A stretch of 64,000 nucleotides of DNA from Engraulis encrasicolus (GCF_034702125.1 NW_026945753.1:95001-159000); one strand, 5' to 3'; numbered from the stretch's first letter, positions 10,945 to 21,289 are shown. The notes: generated by a model not told the origin, from the sequence alone. Made by a program: numbers and translations.

Positions 10945-13372
10945 ATAGGATAGGATAGGATACTTTTTTTATTCAATATCTTTTCAGGAAATATGTACAG
11001 ATCATTATTTTTAACATTGATATTGAAAGGTAAAAAAACCCCAAAAAGCCGCTCTTGGCTGCTTGTCGCGGGGAAACCCAAAAGACAAAAAAACAGAGAA
11101 TAAAGAAAGAGACTAAAAGAGAAACAGAGTAAAAGAAGAAAAAAAGAAGAAAAAAGAAAAGAAAAGTTATGAGTTTGAACTAAAAAAACGACATTTAGAT
11201 CAGCACTCCATGTGACTTGGCCTCACATAAATCCCACCTCACTCACGCAACCCCCCCACCCCCAACAGTCACAAAGTGATATAGGTGACCCCCCCCCCCC
11301 TCCCCCCACACACACCTCACACAGACAGGTTGAAGGGCTATGTGTTTCGCTTACGAGTTACAGTTCATTTTACAGTTCATTTTACAGGGTGGGCCTTTTT
11401 CATATCTCAAGGCAATTAGCATCTATGAGGTATATTTACACAATAGCATTTTTTTCATTTCTCTTTTAAATTTTTTTAGTGATTCACACAACTTCACCTC
11501 TTCCTCTAGTTGGTTCCATATTTGGAAGCCCCTGCAGGCAACGCTAAGACCTGTGGTTTTTAGTTTTCTTTTCTTGCCCCAGTAAAGCCTTTTTTCTCTG
11601 GTGCCATACCGGTGCAGGGGTCTACAGACAGGGATGAGTTCACATAAGCAGTGGTTGAGTTTATTTATGACTTGATGAATTGTGACAGCATTGAGAAAGG
11701 TGTTTAGATCCTCAAGTTTCAGTATTCTGGCTGCTTTAAAAAGGGGTGCTGTATGACTTCTTGAATGTGACCAGAAGATGGTTCGGATAACTTTCTTTTG
11801 TAGGCATTGAAGTTTGTGTAGGTAGCTTGGGTAGGTGTTACACCATATAATATTGCAGTAATGTAGATGTGGTTCAAAGAGTGATCTGTAAAGGATGAGT
11901 AGTGCTGAGCTTGGTAGGTGATATCGTAGTTTGTAGAACAAGCCAGAGTACATGGATAGCTTTTTTGTCAGTAGATCAGTGTGGTGTTTAAAGTTTAGTT
12001 TTTCATCTATGTGAATCCCAAGGAATTTTGTGTGTTCTACTCTATTTATATTGTGGCCGTCAATGTTCAGGCATACGTTTTCTGTTTGTTTTCTGTTTTT
12101 ATTTGATCTAAATATTATGAAGTTGGTTTTTTTGGTGTTTAATGATAGTTTGTTACATTTCAGCCATATATTAACTTTTTCAATCTCTGTGTTTGTTATT
12201 GTTTCAAGCTCTGATGGGTCATGGTGTGAATGAAGCAGGTTTGTATCGTCTGCAAATAGTACTTTCTTGAGGGTGTCTGTGCAGTTGGTAAAGTCATTCA
12301 TATATATTATGTATAGTAATGGTCCCAGTATGGATCCTTGTGGAACCCCATGTTTTGTGATTTGTTCAGTGGAGTTAGATCCTTTTATACTCACATACTG
12401 CTTTCTCCCATACAGGTAGCTATTGAACCATTTCAACGCGATTCCTCTAATGCCATAGAAGCTGAGTTTGTCCAGTAGTATGTTAAGGTTTATTGTATCA
12501 AATGCTTTGGATAGGTCTAAGAAGACACCGATTGCAATTTCCCCTTTTTCAAATGCGTCATTTACTTTTTCTATCAGGTCTAGTACAGCCATGTCTGTGG
12601 TTCTGTTTTTTCTGAAGCCATATTGTGATGTGTCCAGGATATTGTACTTTTCTATGTATTTATATAATCTAGTGTGCACTATTTTTTCATATATTTTTGA
12701 GAGGGAGGGTAGTATGGAAATTGGTCTGTAGTTATTTAGATCGTTGTTGTCTCCAGATTTGTGTATAGGTGTAATTTTAGCTATTTTAGCCTGTTTAGGA
12801 ACAGATCCCCAGGATAGTGACAGATTGATGCAATGCGCTAATGGACCAGCAATTTCATTGGCTATGGCTTTGAGTGTGGTGTTACATATACCGTCGGTGC
12901 CTGAGGAACGTGAGCTTTTTGTGCGTCTGATTGTTTCATACACTTCCATACTGTTTGTTGGCATAATGTAGAAAGACTGAGAATGGCTATTTTTTAGGAA
13001 GTGTCTGTACGTGAAATGTGATGGATTATTGATGACCTGTGCAAGATTTTCTCCAGTGGAAATGAAGTGTGTGTTGAGTACCTCTGCCAGGCCTGTATCA
13101 TCAGATGTTGAATTTCCAGGGAGCAGTGAGGCATCTGGTAATACAGATTTTTTCGGGCCTTTACCCAGCACTCTGTTTAGCACCTGCCATGTTTTTTTAA
13201 CATCACCTTGTGTTTTGTTTAATAGTTCTGTGTAGTGTTTTTGTTTGGCCTTTCTGATTGTATGTGTAAGTTTATTTCTGTATTGGGTAAATTTTGCTTT
13301 ATTTTCTTCAGTTGGATTTTTTATGTACTTTTTGTATAAGTTATTTTTGTTGGTAATCAGTTTATCAGCAAT
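10945..13372 (-). mobile_element. 5'-truncated non-LTR retrotransposon (LINE), minus strand
   Basis: The element reads on the minus strand and holds one open RT frame, a 3' untranslated region rich in pyrimidine/purine runs, and a terminal tail of repeated TATCC units (about 10947-10962 on this strand). The homologous reading starts near 13372 within the linker before the RT domain, so the endonuclease is missing. Such 5' truncation is normal for LINE insertions. The family looks like a jockey/CR1-type clade; I cannot name it more exactly. Confidence 0.85.
11423..13372 (-). CDS. LINE reverse transcriptase, 5'-truncated, otherwise open
   Basis: The frame is uninterrupted from about 13372 to its stop at 11423, roughly 650 residues, so it is still open in RT and C-terminus. 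Its product would copy the element's RNA at the target site. Visible motifs in order are a SSGTDGI block, YRPISILPSLSKIYEK, motif A FLDLSKAFDTI, motif B GVPQGSILGPLL and the catalytic FADDTNLL. A typical LINE C-terminal region follows (KFLGIHIDEKLNF, then LYKLQ-like and YGTRE segments). The first ATG or GTG is not informative because the 5' part is lost; homologous sequence (NKNNLYKKYIKNPTEENKA) continues upstream of the GTG at 13183 with no stop. The endonuclease domain is absent, so it is unlikely to be autonomous. Confidence 0.9.
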   Translation of the reverse strand: MADKLITNKNNLYKKYIKNPTEENKAKFTQYRNKLTHTIRKAKQKHYTELLNKTQGDVKKTWQVLNRVLGKGPKKSVLPDASLLPGNSTSDDTGLAEVLNTHFISTGENLAQVINNPSHFTYRHFLKNSHSQSFYIMPTNSMEVYETIRRTKSSRSSGTDGICNTTLKAIANEIAGPLAHCINLSLSWGSVPKQAKIAKITPIHKSGDNNDLNNYRPISILPSLSKIYEKIVHTRLYKYIEKYNILDTSQYGFRKNRTTDMAVLDLIEKVNDAFEKGEIAIGVFLDLSKAFDTINLNILLDKLSFYGIRGIALKWFNSYLYGRKQYVSIKGSNSTEQITKHGVPQGSILGPLLYIIYMNDFTNCTDTLKKVLFADDTNLLHSHHDPSELETITNTEIEKVNIWLKCNKLSLNTKKTNFIIFRSNKNRKQTENVCLNIDGHNINRVEHTKFLGIHIDEKLNFKHHTDLLTKKLSMYSGLFYKLRYHLPSSALLILYRSLFEPHLHYCNIIWCNTYPSYLHKLQCLQKKVIRTIFWSHSRSHTAPLFKAARILKLEDLNTFLNAVTIHQVINKLNHCLCELIPVCRPLHRYGTREKRLYWGKKRKLKTTGLSVACRGFQIWNQLEEEVKLCESLKKFKREMKKMLLCKYTS

Positions 13373-13775
13373 ACATATACAGTAATAGCCTAGTTTTCAG
13401 AAATTAATATGGCTTAGTAGGCTACAGTAGTGGTGATAAGGAACATTATATTGAGCTGTTAAAGAAATGATTATTATGTTTTTCTCTATTAAACAGGCCC
13501 AGATACCATGGTTCATAATAATGCAGACTGTAGAAGATGACTTTGTCCTCACGACTTACACATGGCTCTTGTATGACACAAAAGCTAAGCTTTGCACAAC
13601 ACAAAAGATCCTTTTTGTGCTTGGGTTAATGCATTAAACCCTTCAGGCTTCATCATGGTATTTTTGAGAGATTCTACTAGTATCGTGCTACATTTTTCTT
13701 TACATAAGAGATTTGTGTACATTGCAGGAGACTGACAATAAAACATTTCTGCAAAGACAGCAATGTATCAAGTTT
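13373..13775. other. 3' flank between LINE and PRY-SPRY gene
   Basis: This lies downstream of the PRY-SPRY stop codon on the minus strand and probably includes its 3' untranslated region. I do not see a clear AATAAA on the minus strand. A small palindrome, GGGTTAATGCATTAAACCC, lies at about 13623-13641. Confidence 0.4.
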
Positions 13776-14317
13776 CTATATTATGACCATCTCTTTTTTG
13801 GTGTCCACAGTCCCAAAGACTGGGTAAACTTTCTCTGAGTTACTGAAGTCTGCCTTGAATCTATAAATCTCACGCCTCATCTTCTTATCTATGGCATAAA
13901 ATGTGACCTCTCCGGCCTGCATATCCAGACACACCCCTACTCTGCTGGGCAGGGAGATGTTTAACTTGGTAGCCGGCTCAGTGAGTGCCACAAGGTTACC
14001 AAGCTGCAGCCTCAGGGTCCAGTATCCTGATGAGGTGTTGAGTTTGGCAAAGCCACGTTTAGGTGCAGACTCTCTCATCACCCCAATCCTCCAATCACGA
14101 ATCCCCCTGATATCTACCTCCCAGTAATGCTGCCCTGAACTGAAGCCCTGCACTCCTCGGATACAAAGCCAGCCGTCATACTTCTCACTGGCTCGCTCAA
14201 ACCAATCAGTTTTCATGAGAATCTGGCTTTCCTCGTACGTGTATGATCTGAGTCGCCTTTGATCATTAGAGATTCTGAGGAAAGGATTTGCTGTCTTCGT
14301 GTCGAGGGTGATTTTAT
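13776..14317 (-). CDS. PRY-SPRY (B30.2) terminal exon of a TRIM/NLR-type gene
   Basis: This is the last coding exon, 542 bases, read on the minus strand to a TAG at 13776-13778. It starts after a consensus acceptor (CTCATCCTCACAG) and encodes about 180 residues. The PRY part shows LDTKTANPFLRIS and LRSYTYEES. The SPRY part shows GQHYWEVDI, WRIGVMRES, GYWTLRL and VGVCLDMQAGEVTFYAID. B30.2 domains are protein-binding modules; in fish they end many TRIM, butyrophilin-like and NLR proteins, often in innate immunity. The exon is intact. I infer it belongs to one of those families but cannot say which, because the RING/B-box or NACHT part is not visible. A start at the internal ATG (14216) would cut off the PRY segment, so I prefer the spliced reading. 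Confidence 0.9.
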
Positions 14318-14463
14318 CTGTGAGGATGAGAAAATAGAATGCTGTGTGTGAGTGAACCTACCAACCAAGAGAGGTTGTATAAGAAGATAGGCAAGCTATG
14401 GATTTGCATTGGGATTTTCAAACAGGCTATAACTACCACAGTATGCAAAATTACCTCTCTTAC

Positions 14464-14490
14464 CTGATAGTGTTGTGAGGGAGGGTAATC
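14464..14490 (-). CDS. 27-bp micro-exon upstream of PRY-SPRY exon
   Basis: On the minus strand, a CTCTGTTTAG acceptor precedes 27 bases that end at a GTAAGAG donor. It encodes GLPSLTTLS and is phase 1 at both ends, so it joins in frame to the PRY-SPRY exon (next residues DKITLDTKTANPF). It was found by splice-site reading and is far too short for an ORF search. The continuous frame across both joins and the near-consensus splice sites make it convincing. Confidence 0.8.
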
Positions 14491-14802
14491 CTAAACAGAG
14501 ACATAGATGCTGAGTGTTACCATGGTTGAACATATACTGTATGTACACGTAGTTACAATATCAGAATGACAACAAACGTATGACATAGACCCAATGCACT
14601 CATGCAGAAATAATGTGAAAACCTAAAGGAGTGTGTTGTGTGTCTCCAAAGAAATGAAAGAGAAACAAAATTGGGATAGAGATAAGAACAGAACCGTGAC
14701 ATGAGCAGAAACTTGAAATAGAGCCAATCTAAATAAGATCTTTATAGCATTTGACAGCCAAGCTGGCTTTGCACGCACACAACCAACCACACACGCATGC
14801 CC

Positions 14803-14805
<3 letters not shown>

Positions 14806-14889
<84 letters not shown>
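14806..14889. repeat. (CA)n microsatellite inside the PRY-SPRY gene intron
   Basis: This is a pure CA run, about 84 bases. On the gene's strand it is a GT tract that begins within 15 bases of the exon 14900-14963 donor site. Confidence 0.95.
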
Positions 14890-14891
<2 letters not shown>

Positions 14892-14899
14892 GGACTAAC

Positions 14900-14963
14900 C
14901 TGATGTTCTGGCAGTTTGTAAGGGCTGAGTTATCTCTGGCGCCACTGCTAACCCTTTCCGGAC
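14900..14963 (-). CDS. 64-bp exon upstream of the micro-exon
   Basis: On the minus strand, a GCCTGTTTAG acceptor at 14964 and a GTTAGTCC donor at 14899 bound 64 bases. Read in phase 0, it encodes VRKGLAVAPEITQPLQTAR followed by TS, and its last base completes a Gly codon with the micro-exon. A CA microsatellite lies directly beyond its donor. Further 5' exons are not recognised in 15-25 kb, so the gene either continues beyond LINE- and foldback-filled introns or is a 3' fragment. Confidence 0.7.
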
Positions 14964-15006
14964 CTAAACAGGCATTGGATGCTGGGTGTGAGATGGGAAA
15001 TACTTA

Positions 15007-15009
<3 letters not shown>

Positions 15010-15064
<55 letters not shown>
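15010..15064. repeat. (CA)n microsatellite
   Basis: This is a pure CA run of about 55 bases, upstream of the 64-bp exon on the gene's strand. The acceptor side of that exon is therefore also close to a GT tract. Confidence 0.95.
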
Positions 15065-15066
<2 letters not shown>

Positions 15067-15686
15067 TTCACTAGTCTTACGTAAATACAATAGCCTACAA
15101 CAGCCTGTGCACCACGTCATATTAATCATTCCTGCCTATTTGAGATCAGACCGAATGTTTTCACAAACACGCAAGGGGAAGCATTTGTCAGCTGGGTATT
15201 ATATTGCCTCTGCAGAGAAACACAACTGTTTAGTTCCTCATAATTGAACAAAGGGAGAGAAGTAGGCCTACATGTAATACAACCAAGTTGTCAGCATGCC
15301 AGCACCCAGATATTTCTAACAAGGTTAAGTAGTCTGCCCTGTTCTTCCTAGAACATTGTTCTTTTTATGCATACCTTTGACTGCAAAAGAAGTTGCTTAC
15401 ACACAGCAATCACCTATGACAAAACAGCAAAATAAATCATGTGTAATGATAATACATTACTACATATTATTTGAATTCATAATCAAAAATGTGTGTGAAA
15501 AAAATGTAAGGTGTTGCATGCAAAACTACCTCTTGCAAAGTCATTCTTGGCTTGAGAAAAGGTTCTGAGCTGCATGTTTGTTGAGGAGTGTGTTGTTTAT
15601 TTTCAAAAATATTGAAGTTTCCACAACTCTGCGTCACTACAATTGTTTCTGCAATACAATACATAACATACAAAGGAGTCAGTAGT
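15065..15686. other. Presumed intron or 5' flank of the PRY-SPRY gene
   Basis: I searched by eye for splice-bounded frames resembling coiled-coil or B-box exons and found none. Nothing else is recognisable. Confidence 0.35.
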
Positions 15687-15690
15687 TTAA

Positions 15691-15794
15691 CCCTTGTAAG
15701 GTGTTCACATCATCTTGATCCCTTTTTCAGCTTTTAGCTTGATAAAAAAAATAGCACCCGTTATCATTCCTTCACACTGAACACATTACAAGGG
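15691..15794. mobile_element. 104-bp TTAA MITE
   Basis: TTAA at 15687-15690 and 15795-15798 flank ends reading CCCTTGTAAGGTGTTCA (left) and CCCTTGTAATGTGTTCA (right, minus strand). The element is almost all terminal inverted repeat with a short middle. The TTAA duplication with CCC ends suggests piggyBac-related mobilisation. Confidence 0.8.
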
Positions 15795-15798
15795 TTAA

Positions 15799-16240
15799 AT
15801 CTTGACAAACACATTTGTTTGTAATTAAATAACATAGCAGTGAGTTGTTTCGCCAAAAAACATTTTGTCTTCAAGTTTCAATGTGAATTTTTAATTCTGC
15901 ACTTGATCAGTCACAATGAACTCACTGCGCTTTGACATAGCCATGTCCTTCCCTCCATTCATCTGTCTTCTATGCAGGATAGGAAAAAATAATTCCAGGA
16001 AAAGAATGTCATATAAAAACCCATAAAGGTTAAGAATTGTATGTACACTGTGTCTGCCCCTGTAGCTCAAAGCAGAAAAACAACACTAACCACTTCACTT
16101 GCAGACGTTGGAGTACAGCAACAATGTTCCCGCCCGCCCGCCCTCAGAGAGATGAAAGGACACGTGACATACCTTGCACTATGCTTTGCAAACATTCAAA
16201 CCACAGTCAAAAACAAACAACAGAACGATCACATCCAAAC
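15799..16240. other. Unassigned noncoding stretch
   Basis: No gene or repeat is supported; a short CCCGCCCGCCC run occurs at about 16131. Confidence 0.4.
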
Positions 16241-16247
16241 CTCATTA

Positions 16248-16640
16248 ACCCTAAAGCGACTGAGTGGGGTCATTTATTACCCCGGACACATATATTTGTA
16301 CGACATTTCTGCAGTTTTCATCAGAAAAACTTGTCCTTCGAGGAGTTTGTCAACACATACAGTATATCACAAAAGTGAATAAGTCCCTTTGAACAAGACA
16401 TTTAAGTGGCTAAATAAGTTGTTAAAAGGTCACTAATCATTGTGTCAAAGTGACATTTCTGTAATGCTTTCCTATGAAAAGATATACTCACAAATCTGCA
16501 AAACTGAGAGGGGTGTATTCACTTTTGTGATATACTGTATGTGTGTGCATGTTGTGAATCCATTTTTTGAGGATTGGCCCATCTATATGGGAATTATAAT
16601 CAAAACACCTGTGGGGTCATTTATGGATCTGAGAGGATCC
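16248..16640. mobile_element. Probable TTAA-type element remnant holding a mariner MITE
   Basis: TTAA at 16244-16247 is followed by CCCTAAAGCGACTGAGTGGG and GTCATTTATTACCCC. A second GTGGGGTCATTTATGGATC copy lies at about 16610. The opening TTAACCC and the repeated GGGGTCA-TTTA motifs recall the ends of the 4222-7095 element. I cannot find the right terminus, so the call is tentative. Confidence 0.35.
16360..16537. mobile_element. Mariner-type MITE with TA duplication
   Basis: The ends are CAGTATATCACAAAAGTGAA (left) and CAGTATATCACAAAAGTGAA (right, minus strand). They are flanked by TA at 16358-16359 and 16538-16539. This terminus type, with CACAAAAGTGA, is familiar from vertebrate mariner-like MITEs. 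The element is 178 bp and noncoding. Confidence 0.85.
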
Positions 16641-17404
16641 ATGAGATACTAAACATTAATTTTAATTCCTGTTGTGATTTTCAAACTACAGTTTTTATAT
16701 TTTGTGTCTTGGGGCAGGCCTTGGTCAGCAGACCTAAAATATTGATAATATAAAAATGTATAATAATATCAAAATATAGTATATTATATAAATAGATAGG
16801 TCACCCCTGTGATAGCCACATTCTGAGGGCCTCCAGGTAGCATTTCCTCTATTATTGCCCCTTATTATTATACTCTAGAATGGTGCAAGAGCTCCCATTC
16901 ACTTTCAATGGGCGGACCCAACGTTCGTTGGTCACTACTTTTCTTTAATGCCCACTTAATAATACCCGCTGCGACTTGCAACGAGTTTGGTCACTTCAGA
17001 GATCATTCCGCAAGTAGATCAGTCATATCTTCACTGATATGGCTTGCCTTCTGATTTTTAGCAGTATGGCAGCAGCGCGATTAACGCACGCTGCTGGTGG
17101 CCCACTGATGCTCCGGTAACCAACCACTTCTCAAACGTCTCAAGACGAATTGCAACAACACTAGAAGTCTCATTCAGCGATTCATTTTAACAGTTATGTC
17201 ATCCTGACAAAGTTAATACAAAAAAAGGCAGAGTGGTAGCCCATTAGGATTCATCAGCAACATCTCATGTCCAAGTGTTGCCGTTCCAAGAAAGCAAAAT
17301 GTCTCTGTCCGCCGGCCGCTGTCGTGACATCTTTTATTAACACTAGTGTTTTTATTTCTTTTCTTTTTTTTTTTTTACAAGTGAGGAGTTCGTTGACAGT
17401 TTCC
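16641..17404. other. Unassigned noncoding stretch
   Basis: AT-rich sequence (about 16740-16800) is followed by a more balanced segment. No open frame or element ends can be supported. Confidence 0.4.
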
Positions 17405-17416
17405 TTAAAGCGATGG

Positions 17417-17769
17417 TTCGGAGTAGAATCACCCTAATGCCATTTGAACCGTGACACCCATCCACCTTTACACCCGAAGTGTTTTCTGCCGCATGCTTAC
17501 ATCAACAGAGTTGCCGTGTTATTCGATGTTTATTCCGGATAGCTTGACTCAAGCGCATATGGATCCTGGGCACCGTCTCCAAACTTTCCCCACAAAAATA
17601 ACATGTCATGACACCAAACTTCTACAGTATAACAAATGTGGTTTGTACTCACAAAAAGATGAATTTGAAACTTTGTACATAGTCCAGGAGTTTATTAGTA
17701 ACAACACACGAGACGATTAGCTTTTCTGCTGCTAAACATCCGTCGACGTCACTTCCTCCAGCTGGGACT
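17417..17769 (+). repeat. Left arm of foldback element
   Basis: This 353-base arm pairs with 17963-18315. It starts TTCGGAGTAGAATCACCC and ends CCAGCTGGGACT. Confidence 0.95.
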
Positions 17770-17962
17770 TTGTTGATGGAAACAAATGCACGTGAGTCCG
17801 GAAGGCGGAAAACTCAAAAAGACAGCTTGCGCTACAACTAGAAATTAACCACTTCGGATTTAAATTTTACCACGTTTAATAAATAGTGCATATATCCTGG
17901 CTGTGGACTAAAACACAAACCTTACAATAAAGAAAGTTTCCATGAACTGCCGTGCTGTGGAC

Positions 17963-18315
17963 AGTCCCAGCTGGAGGAAGTGACGTCGACGGATGTTTAG
18001 CAGCAGAAAAGCTAATCGTCTCGTGTGTTGTTACTAATAAACTCCTGGACTATGTACAAAGTTTCAAATTCATCTTTTTGTGAGTACAAACCACATTTGT
18101 TATACTGTAGAAGTTTGGTGTCATGACATGTTATTTTTGTGGGGAAAGTTTGGAGACGGTGCCCAGGATCCATATGCGCTTGAGTCAAGCTATCCGGAAT
18201 AAACATCGAATAACACGGCAACTCTGTTGATGTAAGCCTGCGGCAGAAAACACTTCGGGTGTAAAGGTGGATGGGTGTCACGGTTCAAATGGCATTAGGG
18301 TGATTCTACTCCGAA
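17963..18315 (-). repeat. Right arm of foldback element
   Basis: This is the reverse complement of 17417-17769 with a single visible difference. It ends CTCCGAA, where the LINE junction begins. Confidence 0.95.
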
Positions 18316-18326
18316 TTCTACTCCTT

Positions 18327-20426
18327 TACACAAATCAGAAGAGAGCATACAAGGCAAAGCCCATCCCCCACATTGGATCATCAGACCACACGACAATTCT
18401 GCTACTGCCAGCTTACAGACAAAAGGCAAAACTCACCAAACCAGTTCTGAAGGAGGTGAGAAAATGGCCTGAGGGAGCCATCTCACGACTTCAGGACTGC
18501 TTTGAAACCACAGACTGGGACATTTTCAAAACAACTGCCACCCACAGCAATCACATTGACATTGAGGAGTACACAGACACCGTGACCTCCTACATCACAA
18601 AATGCATCGATGATGTTACAGAAATAAAACACATCACTACCAGGGCCAACCAGAAGCCATGGTTCACAGGAGACGTTCACCGACTGCTGAGGGCCAGAGA
18701 CAAAGCCTTCAGAGCAGGAGACGTAGCTGGCCTAAAGACAGCAAGGGCTAACCTGTCCCAGGGCATCAGGAAAGCAAAAAAGGAATACTCAGACAAAATA
18801 ACAACACACTTCAAAGACAGCAGAGATGCACAGAGCCTGTGGCAGGGCATACAGGCCATCACGGACTATAAGCCTGCACCACGAAGCTGTGACAACAACA
18901 CCTCTCTGCTAAACGATCTGAATAGTTTCTTTGCCCGCTTTGAAGCACAAAATGACACTCACCCACAGAAAACTCCCCCTCCCCCCCATGATCAACCCCT
19001 TTACCTGTCCTCTGCCAGTGTTAAGAGGACACTGGCCACCATCAACCCACGCAAAGCAGCTGGCCCAGACAACATACCAGGCCGAGTGTTGAAGGATTGT
19101 GCAGAAGAGCTGAAGGATGTCTTCACAGACATCTTTAACATCTCTCTGGAGCAAGCAGTCATCCCATCACTTTTCAAAGCTGCTACCATCATACCTGTGC
19201 CGAAGAAATCATCACCATCATGCTTCAATGACTACCGTCCTGTAGCACTGACGCCCATAATCATGAAGTGCTTCGAACGGCTAGTCCTGTCACACATCAA
19301 AGCCACCCTACCCCCCACCCTAGACCCCTACCAGTTCGCATACCGAGCCAAGCGATCCACGGAGGATGCAATTTGCTCTGCCCTCCATCCAGCCCTCACC
19401 CACTTGGACAATAAAGACTCATATGTGAGAATGCTGTTCATTGACTTCAGTTCAGCATTCAATACCATAATACCACAACAACTCATCAGAAAACTGGACA
19501 AACTAGGTTTCAGCACCTCCCTCTGCAACTGGCTGCTGGACTTCCTGATGCAAAGACCACAAGCAGTACGGGTAGGGAACAACACCTCGAGCACCCTGAC
19601 CCTGAGCACGGGGGCTCCGCAAGGCTGTGTTCTCAGCCCCCTGCTGTTCACGCTGCTGACACACGACTGCACAACGACCCACAGCACTAACCATCTAGTG
19701 AAGTTTGCGGATGATACAACACTGGTGGGCCTCATCACCAAGGGCGATGAGACCCACTACAGAGAAGAAGTAGACCTGCTGGCCAGATGGTGCAAAGACA
19801 ACAACCTCCTGCTGAATGTCAACAAGACCAAGGAGATTGTTGTCAACTTCCAAAGGGTCCAAAAACAACTGCCACCACTGACCATCGACGGCGATGCTGT
19901 GGAGAGAGTGAGCAGCACCAAGTTCCTTGGAGTGCACATCAGCGACGACCTCTCTTGGACCACCAACACTACATCACTGGCGAAGAAGGCCCATCAGCGT
20001 CTCTACTTCCTGCGCAAACTAAAGAAGGCAAGTGCTACACCCTCCATCATGACAACATTCTACAGAGGAACCATAGAGAGCGTCGTGTCCAACTGCATCA
20101 CAGTGTGGGGAGGAAGCTGCACGGAGAAAAACAGGAAGACACTCCAGCGTGTTGTGAACACAGCGAAGAAGATCATTGGAGTACCACTCCCCTCCCTGCA
20201 GGACATTTACACCACACGCCTCACCCGGAAAGCACTGATGATCATCAAAGACACAAGCCACCCTGCACACAAACTGTTCAGCCTCCTGCCCTCTGGAAAG
20301 AGGTACAGGCGCCTCCGTTCCCGTACCACCCGGCTGGCGAGCAGCACAATGCACCAAGCGATCAAGATGCTGAACACTCAACCCACTCTCCCTCCACTGT
20401 CAGCCTCTAGCCAGCAAGGCCACTGA
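18327..20426 (+). CDS. LINE endonuclease C-terminus plus reverse transcriptase, open frame
   Basis: About 700 residues run without a stop. The first homologous residues are [11 protein letters not shown], then the endonuclease end motif SSDH. The linker ([19 protein letters not shown]) follows, then the RT blocks: [30 protein letters not shown], motif [12 protein letters not shown], motif [13 protein letters not shown] and catalytic KFADDTTLV. The C-terminal region has [16 protein letters not shown] and an NCITVWGG segment. The layout fits the L2/CR1-like RTs common in fish. The ATG at 18267 lies in the foldback arm and is not the element's own start. The frame is intact but 5'-truncated, which argues for a fairly young, immobile copy. 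Confidence 0.9.
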   Translation, partial: YTNQKRAYKAKPIPHIGSSDHTTILLLPAYRQKAKLTKPVLKEVRKWPEGAISRLQDCFETTDWDIFKTTATHSNHIDIEEYTDTVTSYITKCIDDVTEIKHITTRANQKPWFTGDVHRLLRARDKAFRAGDVAGLKTARANLSQGIRKAKKEYSDKITTHFKDSRDAQSLWQGIQAITDYKPAPRSCDNNTSLLNDLNSFFARFEAQNDTHPQKTPPPPHDQPLYLSSASVKRTLATINPRKAAGPDNIPGRVLKDCAEELKDVFTDIFNISLEQAVIPSLFKAATIIPVPKKSSPSCFNDYRPVALTPIIMKCFERLVLSHIKATLPPTLDPYQFAYRAKRSTEDAICSALHPALTHLDNKDSYVRMLFIDFSSAFNTIIPQQLIRKLDKLGFSTSLCNWLLDFLMQRPQAVRVGNNTSSTLTLSTGAPQGCVLSPLLFTLLTHDCTTTHSTNHLVKFADDTTLVGLITKGDETHYREEVDLLARWCKDNNLLLNVNKTKEIVVNFQRVQKQLPPLTIDGDAVERVSSTKFLGVHISDDLSWTTNTTSLAKKAHQRLYFLRKLKKASATPSIMTTFYRGTIESVVSNCITVWGGSCTEKNRKTLQRVVNTAKKIIGVPLPSLQDIYTTRLTRKALMIIKDTSHPAHKLFSLLPSGKRYRRLRSRTTRLASSTMHQAIKMLNTQPTLPPLSASSQQGH

Positions 20427-20487
20427 CAACCCCCCCCCCCCACTGTCAGCCTCTAGCCAGCAAGGCCACTGACAACCCCCCCCCCCC
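20394..20487 (+). repeat. 46-bp tandem duplication at LINE stop/3' UTR
   Basis: ACTGTCAGCCTCTAGCCAGC through a poly-C run occurs twice (about 20396 and 20441). The first copy contains the end of the RT frame (stop 20424-20426). Confidence 0.85.
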
Positions 20488-20576
20488 ATCCCCCACCACC
20501 ATATCTGCGCGACTGAACATTCCACCTGCACTACTATACTTGTGACTGAACTTTCAACCTGCACTAACTCAAAACA

Positions 20577-20577
20577 T

Positions 20578-20661
<84 letters not shown>

Positions 20662-20702
20662 GCACACTGCACTTTCTGCACTAAACCCAACATACACACA
20701 CT

Positions 20703-20769
<67 letters not shown>

Positions 20770-20831
20770 ACGAACACACACACAAGACGCACACCGCACC
20801 TTCTACCTGCACTAAACACATACACACACAC

Positions 20832-20912
<81 letters not shown>
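20577..20912. repeat. Three (CA)n tracts in the LINE 3' UTR
   Basis: CA runs at about 20577-20660, 20699-20775 and 20818-20912 are separated by related CTGCACTAAAC(CC)A spacers. The spacers repeat (TTCTGCACTAAACCC, CTACCTGCACTAAACAC), so the block looks like a unit of spacer plus CA that was itself duplicated. Confidence 0.9.
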
Positions 20913-20915
<3 letters not shown>

Positions 20916-21289
20916 TGCTGGTGTACTTGACAGACCTTTTTATATTTATTTTCTTCAAAATGCTACTATTACCATGTCAGAACGCTATAAAGGACTTTTT
21001 TTTAGGAAAAGCACAAAAACACAACAAATACCTCTTAATGTATGTCCTCTACAAGTCTTCTGTTGTCCAGTCTTGCACTTTAAATGTCTGTATGAGCACT
21101 GTCTATGTCCATACTGTCTTAAGTCCATGTATAAGTACTGTCTATGTCTATACTGTCTATGTCCTTACCTTAATTAGTCTATGTCTGTATGGGAAAGCAA
21201 GAAATGTAATTTCAAATTCTTTGTATGACCAGTGCATGTAAAGAAATTGACAATAAAACCTACTTGACTTGACTTGACCATCGCTTTAA

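Larger units (their letters stand above)
18325..21277 (+). mobile_element. L2/CR1-like LINE inserted in the foldback right arm
   Basis: The 5' junction has a 12-base step duplication (ATTCTACTCC at 18303-18312 and again at 18315-18324), after which LINE sequence starts. The 3' end has AATAAA followed by ACTTGACTTGACTTGA, the repeated short tail seen in L2-type elements; the remnant at 2795-2866 shares it. The pre-insertion site CCGAA/CCATCGCT can be rebuilt from the left arm, so the insertion point is certain to within a few bases. The 5' truncation falls inside the endonuclease domain. Confidence 0.85.
17409..21285. mobile_element. TTAA-flanked foldback element interrupted by a LINE
   Basis: TTAA at 17405-17408 and 21286-21289 flank AGCGATGG and CCATCGCT. 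Inside are two long arms, 17417-17769 and 17963-18315, that are reverse complements over 353 bases with one mismatch seen (the ATGC/GCCT site near 17494). They are separated by a 193-base unique spacer. The outer 8 bases of the right arm lie at 21278-21285 because a LINE inserted between them and the rest. Without the LINE the element is about 915 bp. TTAA targets are used by piggyBac and Kolobok transposases; the mobilising family is not determined. The mirrored 89-residue frames in the two arms are one sequence read twice and are not evidence of a protein. Confidence 0.85.

Noticed and set aside
15356..16382. Search for B-box or coiled-coil exons of the PRY-SPRY gene
   Set aside because: Frames here lack Cys/His spacing or heptads and have no matching splice sites.
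17451..18281. A pair of mirrored 89-residue frames
   Set aside because: They are the same DNA in the two arms of a foldback element read on opposite strands; there is no domain and no codon-level conservation beyond the repeat itself.
19787..20410. 207-residue frame inside the LINE
   Set aside because: It is an out-of-frame shadow of the RT coding sequence, which has all the motifs in the other frame.
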